Positions 51,939-63,900 of a stretch of 64,000 bases of DNA are shown here, one piece after another. The DNA is from Fusarium oxysporum f. sp. lycopersici 4287 (taxonomy: Eukaryota > Ascomycota > Sordariomycetes > Hypocreales > Nectriaceae). Made by a program: the position numbers and the translations under genes. The stretch is from NCBI RefSeq assembly GCF_000149955.1, contig NC_030990.1, forward strand, positions 434,001 through 498,000, in the 5' to 3' direction. How positions within the stretch are numbered: position 1 is the stretch's first letter; every line of letters begins with the position of its first letter. The notes beneath the pieces are model-generated. The model was not told where the DNA came from and made no database searches. It was given only the letters and a program-made list of their open reading frames with translations.

Positions 51939-52880
51939 CTATGCATTCGGCATATGATCCTTCATCCAATTCTCCTTTTCTATCCGTAATGATCTCTGCC
52001 CCCATTTAATAGTGATCCACGCCCCAATCGCTCCCCAAACCGACGGAACTGCCCATCCCAGCGTATATCCAACCTCAACAGGCAACACCCAAGCCAACAC
52101 GATCAAAACAATGCTCACAACCGACCCGGTAATCGCCCAGGCCCAGAGCATCTCAACAAGCATCCTTCTAAACCTCGGCGACGCGTTATATCGCGCCATA
52201 GCAGCTTCTCTATACTCCTTCCCGCCACCCCCATCACAAGCTGTGATATCCTCCATGATCGTGAATGTGAGGGGAGGATATTTGTCGCCGATGACGTGGG
52301 AGCTTAAGCGGTGCCAGCGAAGTCTCCAGCCGAAATGATACGCTATCCCGGTCCAGATCATGTATGTGGTTACCATTAGTATACCGACCGGCATGATGAT
52401 ACTCAAACCCCTCATCATCGGCGGATCAGGTATGCTGAACCCAATCATAAGAGCCGTCATGACAAAGTACGGTGGGCCGAGAACAAGATGCACCGTATCA
52501 AAACTCCATCGTCCTGCACCGTTAAGAGGACGATAAGTATCACGCTTCAACGCAAGCCGTAAACCGCGAAGACCATATTCTCCACCTGATATAAACCCAA
52601 ACATTGCCGTGATGATGGCAAACATAGCGCCCGGACGTAAATCGGTCAGGTTTGAGATTGTGAAGTAAAAGATAATCGGGATGAGTGTGCATTCTGTCAA
52701 GATGAGGAACCAAAACAGGAAGATCATGAGTTTGTGCTCGTGGAGGTTATACGGTAGTGGTGGAGGACCGCGGGCGATAGTATCGGGCTGTTCATTTTTG
52801 CTCGGCATAGACGGTGTGCTCGGAGCAGAAGAGAGCGCTATATTTTCTGTAGTCGACACATTATTCGATGTCGTCGCCAT
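51939..52880 (-). CDS. Integral membrane protein of unknown function, 313 aa
   Basis: Single exon from ATG 52880 (MATTSNNVSTTENIALSSAP). A Ser/Thr/Pro-rich cytosolic N-terminus of about 45 residues is followed by about seven hydrophobic segments. These include LMIFLFWFLILTECTLIPII, AMFAIITAMFGFISGG, LVLGPPYFVMTALMIGF, MPVGILMVTTYMIWTGIAY, WAWAITGSVVSIVLIVLAWV and VPSVWGAIGAWITIKWG. A soluble loop (HRLSSHVIGDKYPPLTFTIM plus an acidic patch) lies between segments five and six. The family is not recognised; such proteins are common in Fusarium-type genomes. No linked partner is evident. Confidence 0.75.
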   Translation of the reverse strand: MATTSNNVSTTENIALSSAPSTPSMPSKNEQPDTIARGPPPLPYNLHEHKLMIFLFWFLILTECTLIPIIFYFTISNLTDLRPGAMFAIITAMFGFISGGEYGLRGLRLALKRDTYRPLNGAGRWSFDTVHLVLGPPYFVMTALMIGFSIPDPPMMRGLSIIMPVGILMVTTYMIWTGIAYHFGWRLRWHRLSSHVIGDKYPPLTFTIMEDITACDGGGGKEYREAAMARYNASPRFRRMLVEMLWAWAITGSVVSIVLIVLAWVLPVEVGYTLGWAVPSVWGAIGAWITIKWGQRSLRIEKENWMKDHMPNA

Positions 52881-53106
52881 TGTGAGAAGAATTGGCGTGC
52901 ATAACCTTAAAAATAAGCTTATTTTACAAAAACACTACAGAGGACACAAAAAGCACCATTAAATCACTCAGGGGCATTCGGTCGGTTTTATTAGACAGTT
53001 CTAACGGTTATGGCGTACGTCAGTGGCAAAAGATTAGTGACAGACAAGTGCGTCAGAACGGTCTTGGTATTTGGAGAGTTGGGGGCGGATGGAGCGGGTG
53101 ATGATG
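52881..53106. other. Intergenic: upstream of the membrane protein gene
   Basis: No feature recognised. It holds the upstream region of the membrane protein gene. Confidence 0.35.
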
Positions 53107-53346
53107 CTATTTTTGCTTGGCGTGAGCGCTGAGGATGCAATGCCAAGGGATTGGAAAACAAGATTGGCTCTCTGGAGAGGCTTGGTTAGAGTGTAGTGTT
53201 GGTGATAGGAGATTTAAATCCGGGGATGTAACGTCGAATGCGAGAGAATTGGATCGATGATGACTGCTTTTGGTCTTCGGCTTCGTTTTTACTAACTGGA
53301 GTGTTTCGTACTCGCTCTTTGAGATGGTTTTGAATAGGTTCGCCAT
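53107..53346 (-). CDS. Possible small protein, 79 aa
   Basis: ATG at 53346 has a favourable context (A at -3, G at +4). The frame encodes MANLFKTISKSEYETLQLVK, a basic Ser/His-rich middle (KPKTKSSHHRSNSLAFDV) and a Cys-containing end. No domain, signal peptide or homologue was recognised. It may be a chance frame. Confidence 0.25.
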   Translation of the reverse strand: MANLFKTISKSEYETLQLVKTKPKTKSSHHRSNSLAFDVTSPDLNLLSPTLHSNQASPESQSCFPIPWHCILSAHAKQK

Positions 53347-54174
53347 TGTGGGATGATGGTCAACTTCAACACTGTCAGCCCAGCACGCAAGATATTGCAG
53401 CAATGCAACCACAGAACCAGAACAGAGTTCAAGTTTACTCCAGTGGATTGCACGAAAGAATGAGAAGAGATGATACTGATAACTCATCATTGGCACACGT
53501 AACTACCGGCGTTGATCTACAATAGCACCAGCGTCTTATTACCGACCCGGACGTCCGTACGGACAAGGGTGATGATCAGACCATCCCTCCGCATCTTCCG
53601 GGCCGTTTCGTCAACCGCAGACACACCAATGCCGAATAAAACCAGACTGCTTCATGCGACTTTAGTAGTGGGCCTAAACAAACTCTTCCTACGTCTGAAC
53701 TGACCAGCAAGCTTCAAATCTCATGCTATACTCGTACCAGAAGACGAGGCATAACACCGAGGACAATAATACTCTGTAGAGATCGGTTAACACATATAAT
53801 AACGCCGCCCGAACGCGAGATCGGTAAAGCCGAAAGCTTATTCTTTCGCGAGCTTCGCGAGCTCGAATGCGATGCTATAGGTGGAGGAACAACCGCGCGG
53901 CCTTTTTACGCCAACGTGTCGTGAGTAATGTCCACGCATAGAGTTCTTTTGCAAAGCAAGGATCAGTTGTCGTCGGAATAAATTATCCATCGAGAAGGAC
54001 ATGGTTAGTAATGTGATCTGAACTCGACAGAGATCGCCTTACTATCAACACCGCAACGTGAACACATCGGACACAATCAACTCCCTAGATCTTCGCACCA
54101 AAAACAAAACATGGGTATTCGTGTACTGTTCTAACCTAACTCCCCCCTTCAGAAGTCCAGTCCCTTCTCCTCTT
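53347..54174. other. Intergenic, nothing recognised
   Basis: No coding frame or RNA recognised. A palindromic stretch, ttcgcgagcttcgcgagctcgaa near 53847, stands out (see findings). Confidence 0.35.
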
Positions 54175-57100
54175 CTAGCTCGTCACCAGGTCCGGAAAAT
54201 ACCTCTTAAGACTACTATCCAGCATCCGTATCCCCACCGGCTTAACGAGATAATTATCCGCACCCGCCTTACTCGCCGCCTCCCTATCCATCTGGCTATC
54301 CTGCCCCGTGACGATAAACAACACCGATTTGCTCGTCTTCTCCAGCGCTCTGATCTGCCGCGTAGCGCTAATACCATCGCAGACCGGCATCTGGAGATCC
54401 ATGAGGATGAGGTCGATCGGTGAGGAGGTCTGCTGCTTCTTAAAGAGCTCTACTGCCTGGTGCCCGTCTATGGCGCTTAGGTAGGGAAGACCGCGCTTTT
54501 TGCAGTACATTTCTAGGATGCGCAGGTTCACTGCGTTGTCGTCCACGATGAGGGTCATGGGTTTTGAGGTGGTGGGTGGGATGAGGGGGCGGATGGGGAG
54601 GTCGATTGTAGCTGCTTCGATTTGGGATACGGCTTTTGCGACGGATTCGTTTAGAAGTGCTTCGGTTGTTCGTAGAGCGACTGAAGAGCTGGTGACGGAA
54701 TCGTAGCCTTCGTCTGAAGTTGACTTTTGATCGCTCTCGGTTGTTGGGTCGGGGGGTGTCAGGAGGGATTTCGGATCTTCGACGGGCGCGGGAGATGGTT
54801 GTGAGGATGTTCTTGTCGATCTACGTAGTCGTGCGAGTAGGTCATCTGCTTTCTGGAGCGCAGAGTCCAGCGTAGATGATGAGAATGGCCCATTGACGAA
54901 GACGATATCGGTACATGATTCGGGAACGTCTGATTCATCCGAGTTGGGGACTAAGCAAATAGCGACTTGCCCCTTCGGTAGTCTAGAGTGATATTTCTCT
55001 CGCTCGGTCGAATCGCGTATGTAGTCAATGATATTGAGGCAGTCTTGCGAGTCGTTCGATAAGGAAAATCCATTTCGGGACAGGTATTTCGCTAGGTTCG
55101 AGGATAGCTGCACGTCGGGGGGATCGGACGGCAGATGTTGGTAGCTCAACGGCAAGTGCTTGAGTTGCAAGGTTGTTATTTCGGTGGGAGGAGAACCCGA
55201 GGGACGAACGTCGCGGAACGTCGCGCGGAAGTGAGAACCGCGATTAACATCTGACGACACCAATTCGATCGAACCGTGAAGCAGTGCAGAAAACTTGGTC
55301 GCGAGGGTCAAGCCAAGTCCAGCGCCGGTTGAGTGCTCGCCAACTTTCTCGTATAGATCAAAGATGCGACCTTGATCTTCAGGAGGAATGCCGCAGCCAG
55401 TATCCTCAACATCCACCACGAGCGTCTTTGTGTCTTGTGTATAGGATTGTGTGACGGTGACTACTCCTTTGGTCGTGTTCTGTACAGCGTTTACGATGAG
55501 GGGAAGGATACTGTCTCGGAAGAGGTTGATGTCGATTCGAAGGCCTTCGGAGTCTGGTGTGAGGTTGTGATGGAAGAAGACGGGGGCTCGTGTACGCGTG
55601 TCCCTAAAGGTGAAGTCGGCCAATGCCTTGACGAGCGCCGTCTCCAGAGACTCGATGCCATGCGTAGCGTATTGTCGTTCGGCCGCAGCGATATCTGCCC
55701 AGCGGTTGAGAGTGATCATACTGTTGACAGTCGACATGAGCTCTCTGCCCGCAGTAGATATTGTATCGAGGTAGATGGACGACTTCCCCAGCTCAGCAAG
55801 CGGCTTCATTATCGCCTCCACGCCAGGCCGCAACGCCGAACTTCCAGGCATTGTCAACGCCTTTAGATCTTCCGTCAATAGTTCTGCGGCGCCGAGGATA
55901 CCGTGAATCGGGGTTCGGAGCTGGTGCGATACGCCGCGAAGGAACTTCTCTTTCGCTCGCATGACTTCTGTAAGGAGACGTTTCTGCCATCGCTGGGTGA
56001 GCATGGTAGCGCAGGTGTGCACAAACCAAGAATCGACATCGTCAAATATTCTTCGGAAATCCTTTGTCGCAACGACAAGGACCGAGGGGCCGAGTTTCGT
56101 TTCGCATTGTGCTGAGATGAAGCGTACTACTCGATCTTTAGGTGGCTCGTCGAAATTGGAGTTCGCGATAAAGTCCTCGATGTATTCATCATCCTCCCAC
56201 AATCCATGCTTCAAATCTGATGTCGTCGCGGGGTACGGGACCGTTGATTGATCGGTGCCCGTAGACTGCAAACTTATTGACTCGTCGGGGAAGGCTTGTC
56301 GAAGGATCCGGAGGATAGGTTCTTGGATATCGTCGCCGTCGGGCTCTTGTTGAACGGCTGCGATAAGCTCAACAAATCGGTGACGTTCTCGTTGGCGTCG
56401 TGCTCGTGCACATTGTATTATATCGTGAACGATCCAGTCGGCTAATCGAGCTAGTGCAAGCTGTTGTGTCTTGGATAACGAATCTCGACCCGTCGCTGAC
56501 GCTACGCACAGCGAACCGAGTCCGACACATTCACCCGACTCGTGTTGCATTCGGAGCGGGACACCAGCATATGCGACGAGTCCACCGTGTTCAACGTATG
56601 GCGACTCGCGAAATCTCCAGTCCTGGAGCATGTTTGGCAAGAGGAAGACATTCTATCGAGGCTTAGCGAAGGGCGTCAGAGAGGTAGCAGTGACTATACT
56701 CCGGGTGGTTGAGTCACGGTATGTGCGCAGAGGGTTTCACCACGGGGAAGAATAGCGAGTTGAAGGCCTACCGTGGCCAGACGAATGTAAACATTGACAT
56801 CCAGCACACCAACAACAGCATACTCCCAGCCCGACGACTCTTGAGCAAGACACGCCTTCTCCTGTAGTCCCGCAAGGAGTTCAGGCTCGTTGTCTAAATC
56901 CCTCGCATAATACCATAGCATAGACAGCCTCAGCCTTTCATTCTTTGCCAAACGCGACCGCACATATTTCGAAGACGACGCACAATGCGCTTCCGGCGGT
57001 ATCGACGACGGACCGAACGGATCTGGCTTCGGAGGGTAGAAGGACGAATCGACGTCGGAAGTCCACGGCTCTATCGGGGCCTTGAAGTTGTTGGCATCGA

Positions 57101-57194
57101 AAACGGGGCCGATCGCCTTTGGACGGGGAGGGAGAGAGTGTTTATCGATTGTTGAGGAGAGGAGCGCGGCATCTGCTTTGGGGAAGAAATGCAT
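54175..57194 (-). CDS. Hybrid histidine kinase (GAF-like input, kinase, receiver)
   Basis: Exons 56700-57194 and 54175-56652 give 990 aa. No membrane segment is visible, so it is cytosolic. The N-terminal half contains a GAF-like sensor region (AYAGVPLRMQHESGECVGLG, LARLADWIVHDII). The phosphoacceptor box FLRGVSHQLRTPIHGILG is at about residue 415. The ATPase N-box is DSILPLIVNAVQN, G1 is VEDTGCGIPPEDQGRIFDLY and G2 is STGAGLGLT. The C-terminal receiver has TLIVDDNAVNLRILE, phospho-Asp in LMDLQMPVCDG and Lys in YLVKPVG. It should phosphorylate itself and relay to a histidine phosphotransfer protein (Ypd1-type), upstream of a MAPK or Skn7 pathway. The signal is unknown. Confidence 0.93.
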
Positions 57195-57629
57195 TTAGTG
57201 ATGATTATCTAGGAACTGAATTGAATTGAATTTGACGAGGCATGGGTGTGGGAACTTTTAGGGAAGGGATCGTCGAAAATTAAATTGTTAGAGGAATTGA
57301 ATTCAAACTGAATTGAATTTGATGGAGATGGAGAAGAGAGGGAGGGGCTCGTGACCCAAACTTAACGCGGGAATGACAGACATTTTTAGGGGCTGACAAA
57401 GATGTCGTCATAATTGTTCATGCCGAGACAAGCGCTATTTAGACCGTTTTTATTTCTTCAATTCCTCGGATTAGAGGACCCTTTCTCTTTGGGTAGAGTG
57501 TATGCACTTCATTCAGCTAAAAACCCCTGCTCACAATGATACCCCGAAACCTGCGGTCATTCTTCAAAAGTCATGGGTCGCTTTTGCTAGCCTCTAAGCC
57601 CCAGACATGCTGATCTGCCGCTACACTAC
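57195..57629. other. Intergenic, nothing recognised
   Basis: Upstream region of the kinase gene with three gaattgaatt-type near-repeats (about 57217-57322). No gene. Confidence 0.4.
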
Positions 57630-59939
57630 CTAGATACCAGAGTCATCCTGAGTCGCGTTGTTGTGCTTGTTAAACATTGTATAATACGCAGCCCAGTTTG
57701 CACACGTCTCGGAGTACGTAGGCAAGATCCCCGAATTTTTAAACATAGGTCCAATAACTTCAGGGGACTCAACGAACTGAAGCGCCAGACCACCCGATGC
57801 GTGGAAAGCGATCTGAGGGCGGAGCATTAATTCCGAGGATCGAGATTGGGGAGTGCGGCGAAACTTACATGACAGTGCATTAGCCAAACACCAGGGTTGT
57901 TGACTAGAAAATGTTAGTCCCGTATACCACTAAAATAAAGGGATTACTTACTTTGGAAGGCGATAATAATGTATCCATCGACTGGTAGGAGTACAACATC
58001 CCGACGCGGAGGATTGTCCAGCTGAAGATTAAAGTTTTTCGGGATTGAACTCTTCAGTTCCAGAATCGAGAAGAACAAAGTCATGTCCGTGCACATGAAT
58101 AGGATGCGCGACAGGTGCTTGCGTCTTGTAAACCTTGCGATGCCCCTTTGTCGTAGAGTTATGAATCGACTCGGTAAACTTGCCCTCGATAAGAAAAGCA
58201 ACCCACGTTCCATTCTTGTAGTCGAGAGTCACAGGTTCATATCCAACAGGAAACTGAGGGTTATCCCATCCTTTTTCAGAAGCAATCTTGACGAGACTTA
58301 GGCTCGGTTCTGCCCAGTCAAGATAGAAGGACGAATTGGCGAGGACCCATTTGTGCATCAGGGAGTCCTTCTTGAATTCGTTGGGATACCCGACGAGATG
58401 CACCTTGAATGAGTTTTTGATGTAGTCCTCATTGTGCTGTGTGATGTTACGCTTCACAATGGGTTTGAGTTTCTCACTGGGCTCGTCTTGGCACCCGTAG
58501 CAGATGTTATCCTGTCTGGGGGGAGGTGTCCAAGGGATAGACTTTGAAGTAGCGTCGTAGCGGATGATGCCAAGATTGGACCTCGCGCCGCCGTTCTGAC
58601 AATCGCGAGCGTGCATCCAGAAGTTCACGTTTCTGCTATTATGCCCCTTGACAGCTGTTGCATTGACAATAATGTCGTAGCGCTGGCCAATGGCGATGTT
58701 GATCATGTCTGTTTCGTAGGGCTCAATGGGGACAAAGTCGGTGGCCACGACCCAGAATTTATGGCTGTCAATCCAAAAGGTTGTGTGCGTTGAAGCAGCG
58801 GTGTTGACGAGGCTCATTTTGTAAGTCTTGTTTTGCTCGAAGTGGAATGATGTGAGTTTGGAGTCACCCTTGCAGTTCTTGTCTAGAGAGGGACAGCAGT
58901 AGTATCTTCCGTTGCCATTCATAAGCATGCTGTCAGGAGCTGGAGGGCGGCCTTTTGGCTGTTAGTACTAATGAGATTCTGCTGGAAGAGGGAGCAGTAC
59001 CTAGGTATTCGAGTTGGACTTGGGAGAAGGTAGTTTTGTGAAAGTTATCAGTGATGAGAACTGGTCCAAGATCAACATCGTAGTTCATGCTAGTCGGCCC
59101 ATTGATCTTGAGAGCGCCTGCTAGCCCATCGGCATCTAACCTAGCGTTAGTAGGAAATGGTGATAGAAGAGCTTAGATACTAACACTGTAGACTGAAGTG
59201 GCCTAAGATTGTTAGATATTGTCAGCAATTTGAGGAGATATGACTCACTGTGATACCACGATGTTCCATATTGTGTAGCTCTCCAACTGTAAGTGAAGTT
59301 TTCACCCGGCTACACCTGTCAGCACTCTGGAGGTTAGTGTTAGAAGGCGTTCAAGGCTTACTGGGATCGGGCATTCTGTCACGCCTGATACGCCGTCCAT
59401 CCAGTTGGTATTTAGTTGGCGGATACCATGCCAGTGGATCGAAGTGCCGTTGAAGTTGGTCAATTTATTCACGACAGTGATTTCTTGCAAACGGTCAGAC
59501 CAGATATGGACGCAAAGAGGTAGCAAAGCAACATGACTTACCAAACGTATCTCCCCAGTTCCCCTCAAGAGTCGGTCCAGGATACGTTCCATTGAACAGC
59601 ATCCGATCAACCCAGTATCCATCAGGTGCGATCCTTTCATTAGTAACGTACAAAAGAAACTGCATCCCTTCAGTATCGGCCTCAAAGCGCAACAGATGAA
59701 TGACTTACCTTGCGAACTTTGCCCTCTGGAATGATCTCCTCATAATCGGTATAGATGTCAAAGTCAGTTGACCAGCACTTCCTATTCGTAGGTGAGTTGC
59801 AGGCTCCATCAATAGACTTTGCATCGAAAGCATCAACAAGGGAAAGATCTTGAACCGGGGAGTATGTATGAGAGAACTTGGTTTGGTCTGTGAACCGGTG
59901 GATGAAGAGAAACTCTGTGAGTCTCTTCCAGAAACCCAT
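57630..59939 (-). CDS. Laccase-type multicopper oxidase, with a 1-nt frameshift
   Basis: Nine exons (59709-59939, 59542-59659, 59362-59483, 59249-59309, 59185-59202, 59001-59135, 57952-58951, 57869-57903, 57630-57812) give 633 aa once one extra base is ignored. All four copper-binding segments are present: [36 protein letters not shown] and [17 protein letters not shown]. Family: ascomycete laccases, oxidising phenols with reduction of O2 to water. At 58031-58039 the frame breaks between GTEEFNP and [11 protein letters not shown]. One base fewer in the A5 or T3 run of the coding strand restores it. The first ATG gives [16 protein letters not shown], which is not a clear signal peptide although laccases are normally secreted. 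A short upstream exon may be missing. Exon 5 is only 18 nt. Confidence 0.87.
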
Positions 59940-60988
59940 ATTGGAAGGCTTGAAGGGTAACCGGTTGTAAATGGGGAGAAGAGGGTAGGAATGGCAGCTG
60001 GAAAGAAATGGAGGGCTACGCGGACCCTGATGGAGAAGAGATGTTGATATAAACGCCCAACACAGTATCTTCTCACAATAACCCATGCTACCCAAACATT
60101 TTATGATAAGCAATACTGCAGCGGCTGAGAAGCCATGAACTAAAATGTAAAAACCCGCATGGTGGCGCCAGAGATTACGAACGAAGTCATCGTCAACACC
60201 GCCATATCAGCACCAACTCATTCGTCAATACCACCCCCAACGTCGTAATATTTGCGTCGGTCTAGGCGTGAGCTTTCTACCGGCATATGTGTAGTATCCA
60301 AATTGAGGAATCTGAGCAGCGCTGAAATGCAGGATTTCAATAATGCGATGCAGAGGGTAAGCCATACATGCAGCTGAGAGCGGGGAAACACCAAAATACG
60401 GCGTGCGTGGTGTTGATGGATGATAAGATGATATGGCGTTATCTTGATGATAAGATTATACCTCAGCTTATGATTTTAAAGACATGGTCTAATTTAGTCG
60501 AGTATTGGATTAGGCATGTCTCAGTTTCCCACACTACGAGTTTGCATCAATAGTCTTTGAACTATTGACCCAAAGCGGATGTGACACTACCCAAATGGTT
60601 TTGGCACGAACTGCTGGCGAGCGAGCTGATTGGACGAGCAAGTATCCTCGCTGGGCGTCGTGCAGTTTTGAGGGATAATTTATTGAAAGGTTAGGTAGGT
60701 TAGATGCGACTTCGTGTAGAGGGTGACGGGTTGTGCAGATTGCTGACCGGTCTTGGCCGGGAGGATGCAGGTAAGCTGCGTGGCTGGATGAGGTTGTATC
60801 GGTGGGCTAAGATGCTAGACGGCGTGGATTTGGAGTATGACAATGGTTTGTTCTCGTTTGACTAGGTCTGTTCACTCAGTATGAGCTTGAATTTGCCGAC
60901 ATTGTGTTCCGGAGAAGGAAACTGAGGTATTAAAGGCCCAACCCCTCATAGTATCTTTTGATCAATAGCACCGCCAACTATCGCCATC
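59940..60988. promoter_or_regulatory. Divergent intergenic region, laccase / GH31
   Basis: 1049 bp between divergent ATGs. No gene recognised. A tagactaat-like AT stretch and GC-rich blocks are present, but no specific binding site was identified. Confidence 0.35.
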
Positions 60989-63900
60989 ATGGCTACTCCC
61001 ACGGACCCCCTCAACTTCATCCCCGCAGACGTATTCTTCCCCACCGTTCCCAATTTCACTAAACCCTCGGAGATTCTTACCGTTGAATCATCTGCTTCAA
61101 CATCCCCCAGCGATCCTCTTCGCTATGCTGCACACATCACTCTAAAGGGTGAGCCCAACACTCACTGTCTAGTCCAGTTCGCATCGCCGCAGATCTGGAG
61201 AGTCAGATATAATCCAAAGTACACTGCTGTTTCGGATTATGATGATTTCAACTCGTGAGTTCCCTTTGTGAGCTTTTGAATGTTTGGTGCTGACGAGAGC
61301 AGGCGTACTATCGTTAGAGATACTTTCTCTAGTTTGGTAGATGACCTTCAGCAGGAGTACAGGGACTCTGAGGCTTGGAACTCACATCCTGCTCAGGAGG
61401 GATGGTTTTGGAAGACTTCTTTTGAGCAGAAGGCCCCAGACCATTGGGTTCTCACTGTTAGTCACCCAGCACCCCATCATACTATCATCTAACATCCTCT
61501 AGACAGTTGAGTACGAGACCAACGAGTCCACTGGTGTCCCAAACACAGCTCTCCACTTCTTCGCCTCTCCATTCCGCATCGTCGTAAGTATCCTTCAAAC
61601 ACTCACATCTCCAATCTCACATCATTAGGCGACAAGGAAGCTCAAGGCTCTCGACGCAGACCCGGCGTTCTTGAAGACCGTTGGTATCGACACTGTGTCT
61701 GAGTACGAGCAGATTATCTGGCAGACAACCGACCAGACATTCTCTTATCAAGGTAATCCAAGCATCGGTGCTGTGAACAATGTCGTTTTCAACATCAAGA
61801 AGCCTGGGTCAGCGGCGTATCTTGGTTTTGGAGAACAGGGTGGACGGACTGTTATAAAGAAGCCCACTTATCTCAACTTCTTCTGTAAGTATAATGTCAC
61901 GATACAATGGAAGTTGCTGACGAGTTAGGCTATGATAACTTCAACTACTCGAAAGTCTATGGTCTTGGAGCTCTGGATACCCGAGAGCCACTGTGAGTAT
62001 TGCTTAAAATATGTTAGCCACCGTCTAACCGAGCAAACAGTTACCACTCTACACCTTTCTTCCTGGAGATGAACGGCACTCCGGATCGAAAGAATGTTAC
62101 TGGCGTTATGGTGGATAACTACTCTCAAGTTGCTATCGATCTTGGCAAGAATGATTCGCATACCATCAGTGTTGCCACGCGCTTCAATACCTTTGATGCG
62201 TGGATTCTTACAGCTGATGATGTACCAAGGATGATTTGGTGAGTATGTAGTCCATTTGAGGAGCATCGCTTACTCACTGTCACTAGGCAGTATACCTCCA
62301 TCGTCGGACGACCTAAGCTCAAGCCCCGATTCATTCTGGGTCATCATCAAGCATGTGAGTTCTACGACATTCCCTACGCCCACATTCATGACTGACATAT
62401 CAAGGCTATGGTTACTCGAATGAAGGAACTGTTAACAACGTCGTACAACGGTACAGAGACTCCGACATCCCATTAGATGGGATGCATCTCGATGTCGACT
62501 TCCAGGCAAGTCCACTCTCGAAACAGCTGAGCTTGACTGACCACAACAGGATAAATACCGTACTTTCACCAACAGCAACAAGAATTTCCCCAACGTGGGA
62601 TCGTTCCTGAACGGTCTGAAGGCCAAGGGAGTGAAGAGCTGCACCAACATCACTCCCATTCTCACTATCCGACCCTCGGATGAAGGTCCCTACAAAGCAC
62701 TGGACAGCTTCTGGGACGTGAACGATAAGAAGAATCCAGAGACCAAGTAAGTCGCGGCGGCTTCTCAGCCGACATTGGCTAACAGGTATAGTCTTCTGGT
62801 CGCTGATAAGCGATACCTCGACGGTCTGCCCAACAACCAACCTCTTTGCTGGCGCTACGACGGCGGTCTTCAGAACCTGGACCCTAACAACGTCAACCAG
62901 CGTGAGAGATTTGCAGACTATATCGGTGCTCCTGACTATAGGGACGACTATAATTTCTCTGAAAACTATGACAGTGGTTATCCATTTCACGGTGGTGTTA
63001 GCTATGGCACTAACCTCGGAACTGTAAGTCTCTTTGTTGTGAACGATGCGATGCATCTTATTTAACATGTACAGCCCGGATTCTATCCTGATCTGAACAG
63101 AAAGGCTGCGAGGAAGAAGTGGGGAGAGCAGTATCAGTATCTCTTTGACAACGGTCTCGAATTCGTCTGGCAAGGTATGCAAGCATCAGCTGTCAGGTCT
63201 ATTGACTCATAATGACACTCTCAATAGACATGACAACTCCCGCCGCCGCGAAATGTTACGGCGATTCCCTCGGGTACTTTCCCCCTCCCTCCTTCACCTA
63301 ACCTTTCTAACAATACCAGTTTCCCCTCCCGCCTCCTCATGACAGACGACAGCTACACCAACCCCCCCAAGACCAAAACCGCCATCGAGCTCTGGAGTCT
63401 CTACTCCTACAATCTCCACAAAGCAACGTACCACGGCCTCAACAATCTCAAAGGCCGCGAGAACAAACGCAACTTCATCATCGGCCGCGGTAGCCAGACC
63501 GGCATGCATCGCTACGCTGGGCTCTGGACCGGCGATAATGGTAGTTCTTGGGACTTTTTCAGAATCTCCGTTGCGCAGGTGCTTGCGTTGGGGTATAGTG
63601 GTTTGAGTATCGCTGGTGTAGATATGGGTGGTTTCACTGCTGATCCAGCTAATACATTGCCGAATCCGAGATGGTGTGATCCGGAGTTGTTGATTAGGTG
63701 GTATTCGGGGGCGTTTTTGCTGCCGTGGTATAGGAATCATTATTTGCAGCATCCTGAGGCTAGTTCAGGGGGTTGTAAAGCTTTCCAGGTAAGTACGGTC
63801 TGCAATATCTGGGCGAGATACTGATAAGAATAGGAACCCTGGGCTTACGGTGATATTCTGAACAACTTCCCCGGTCCTCTTCCACCCGACCAAGCTGCTT

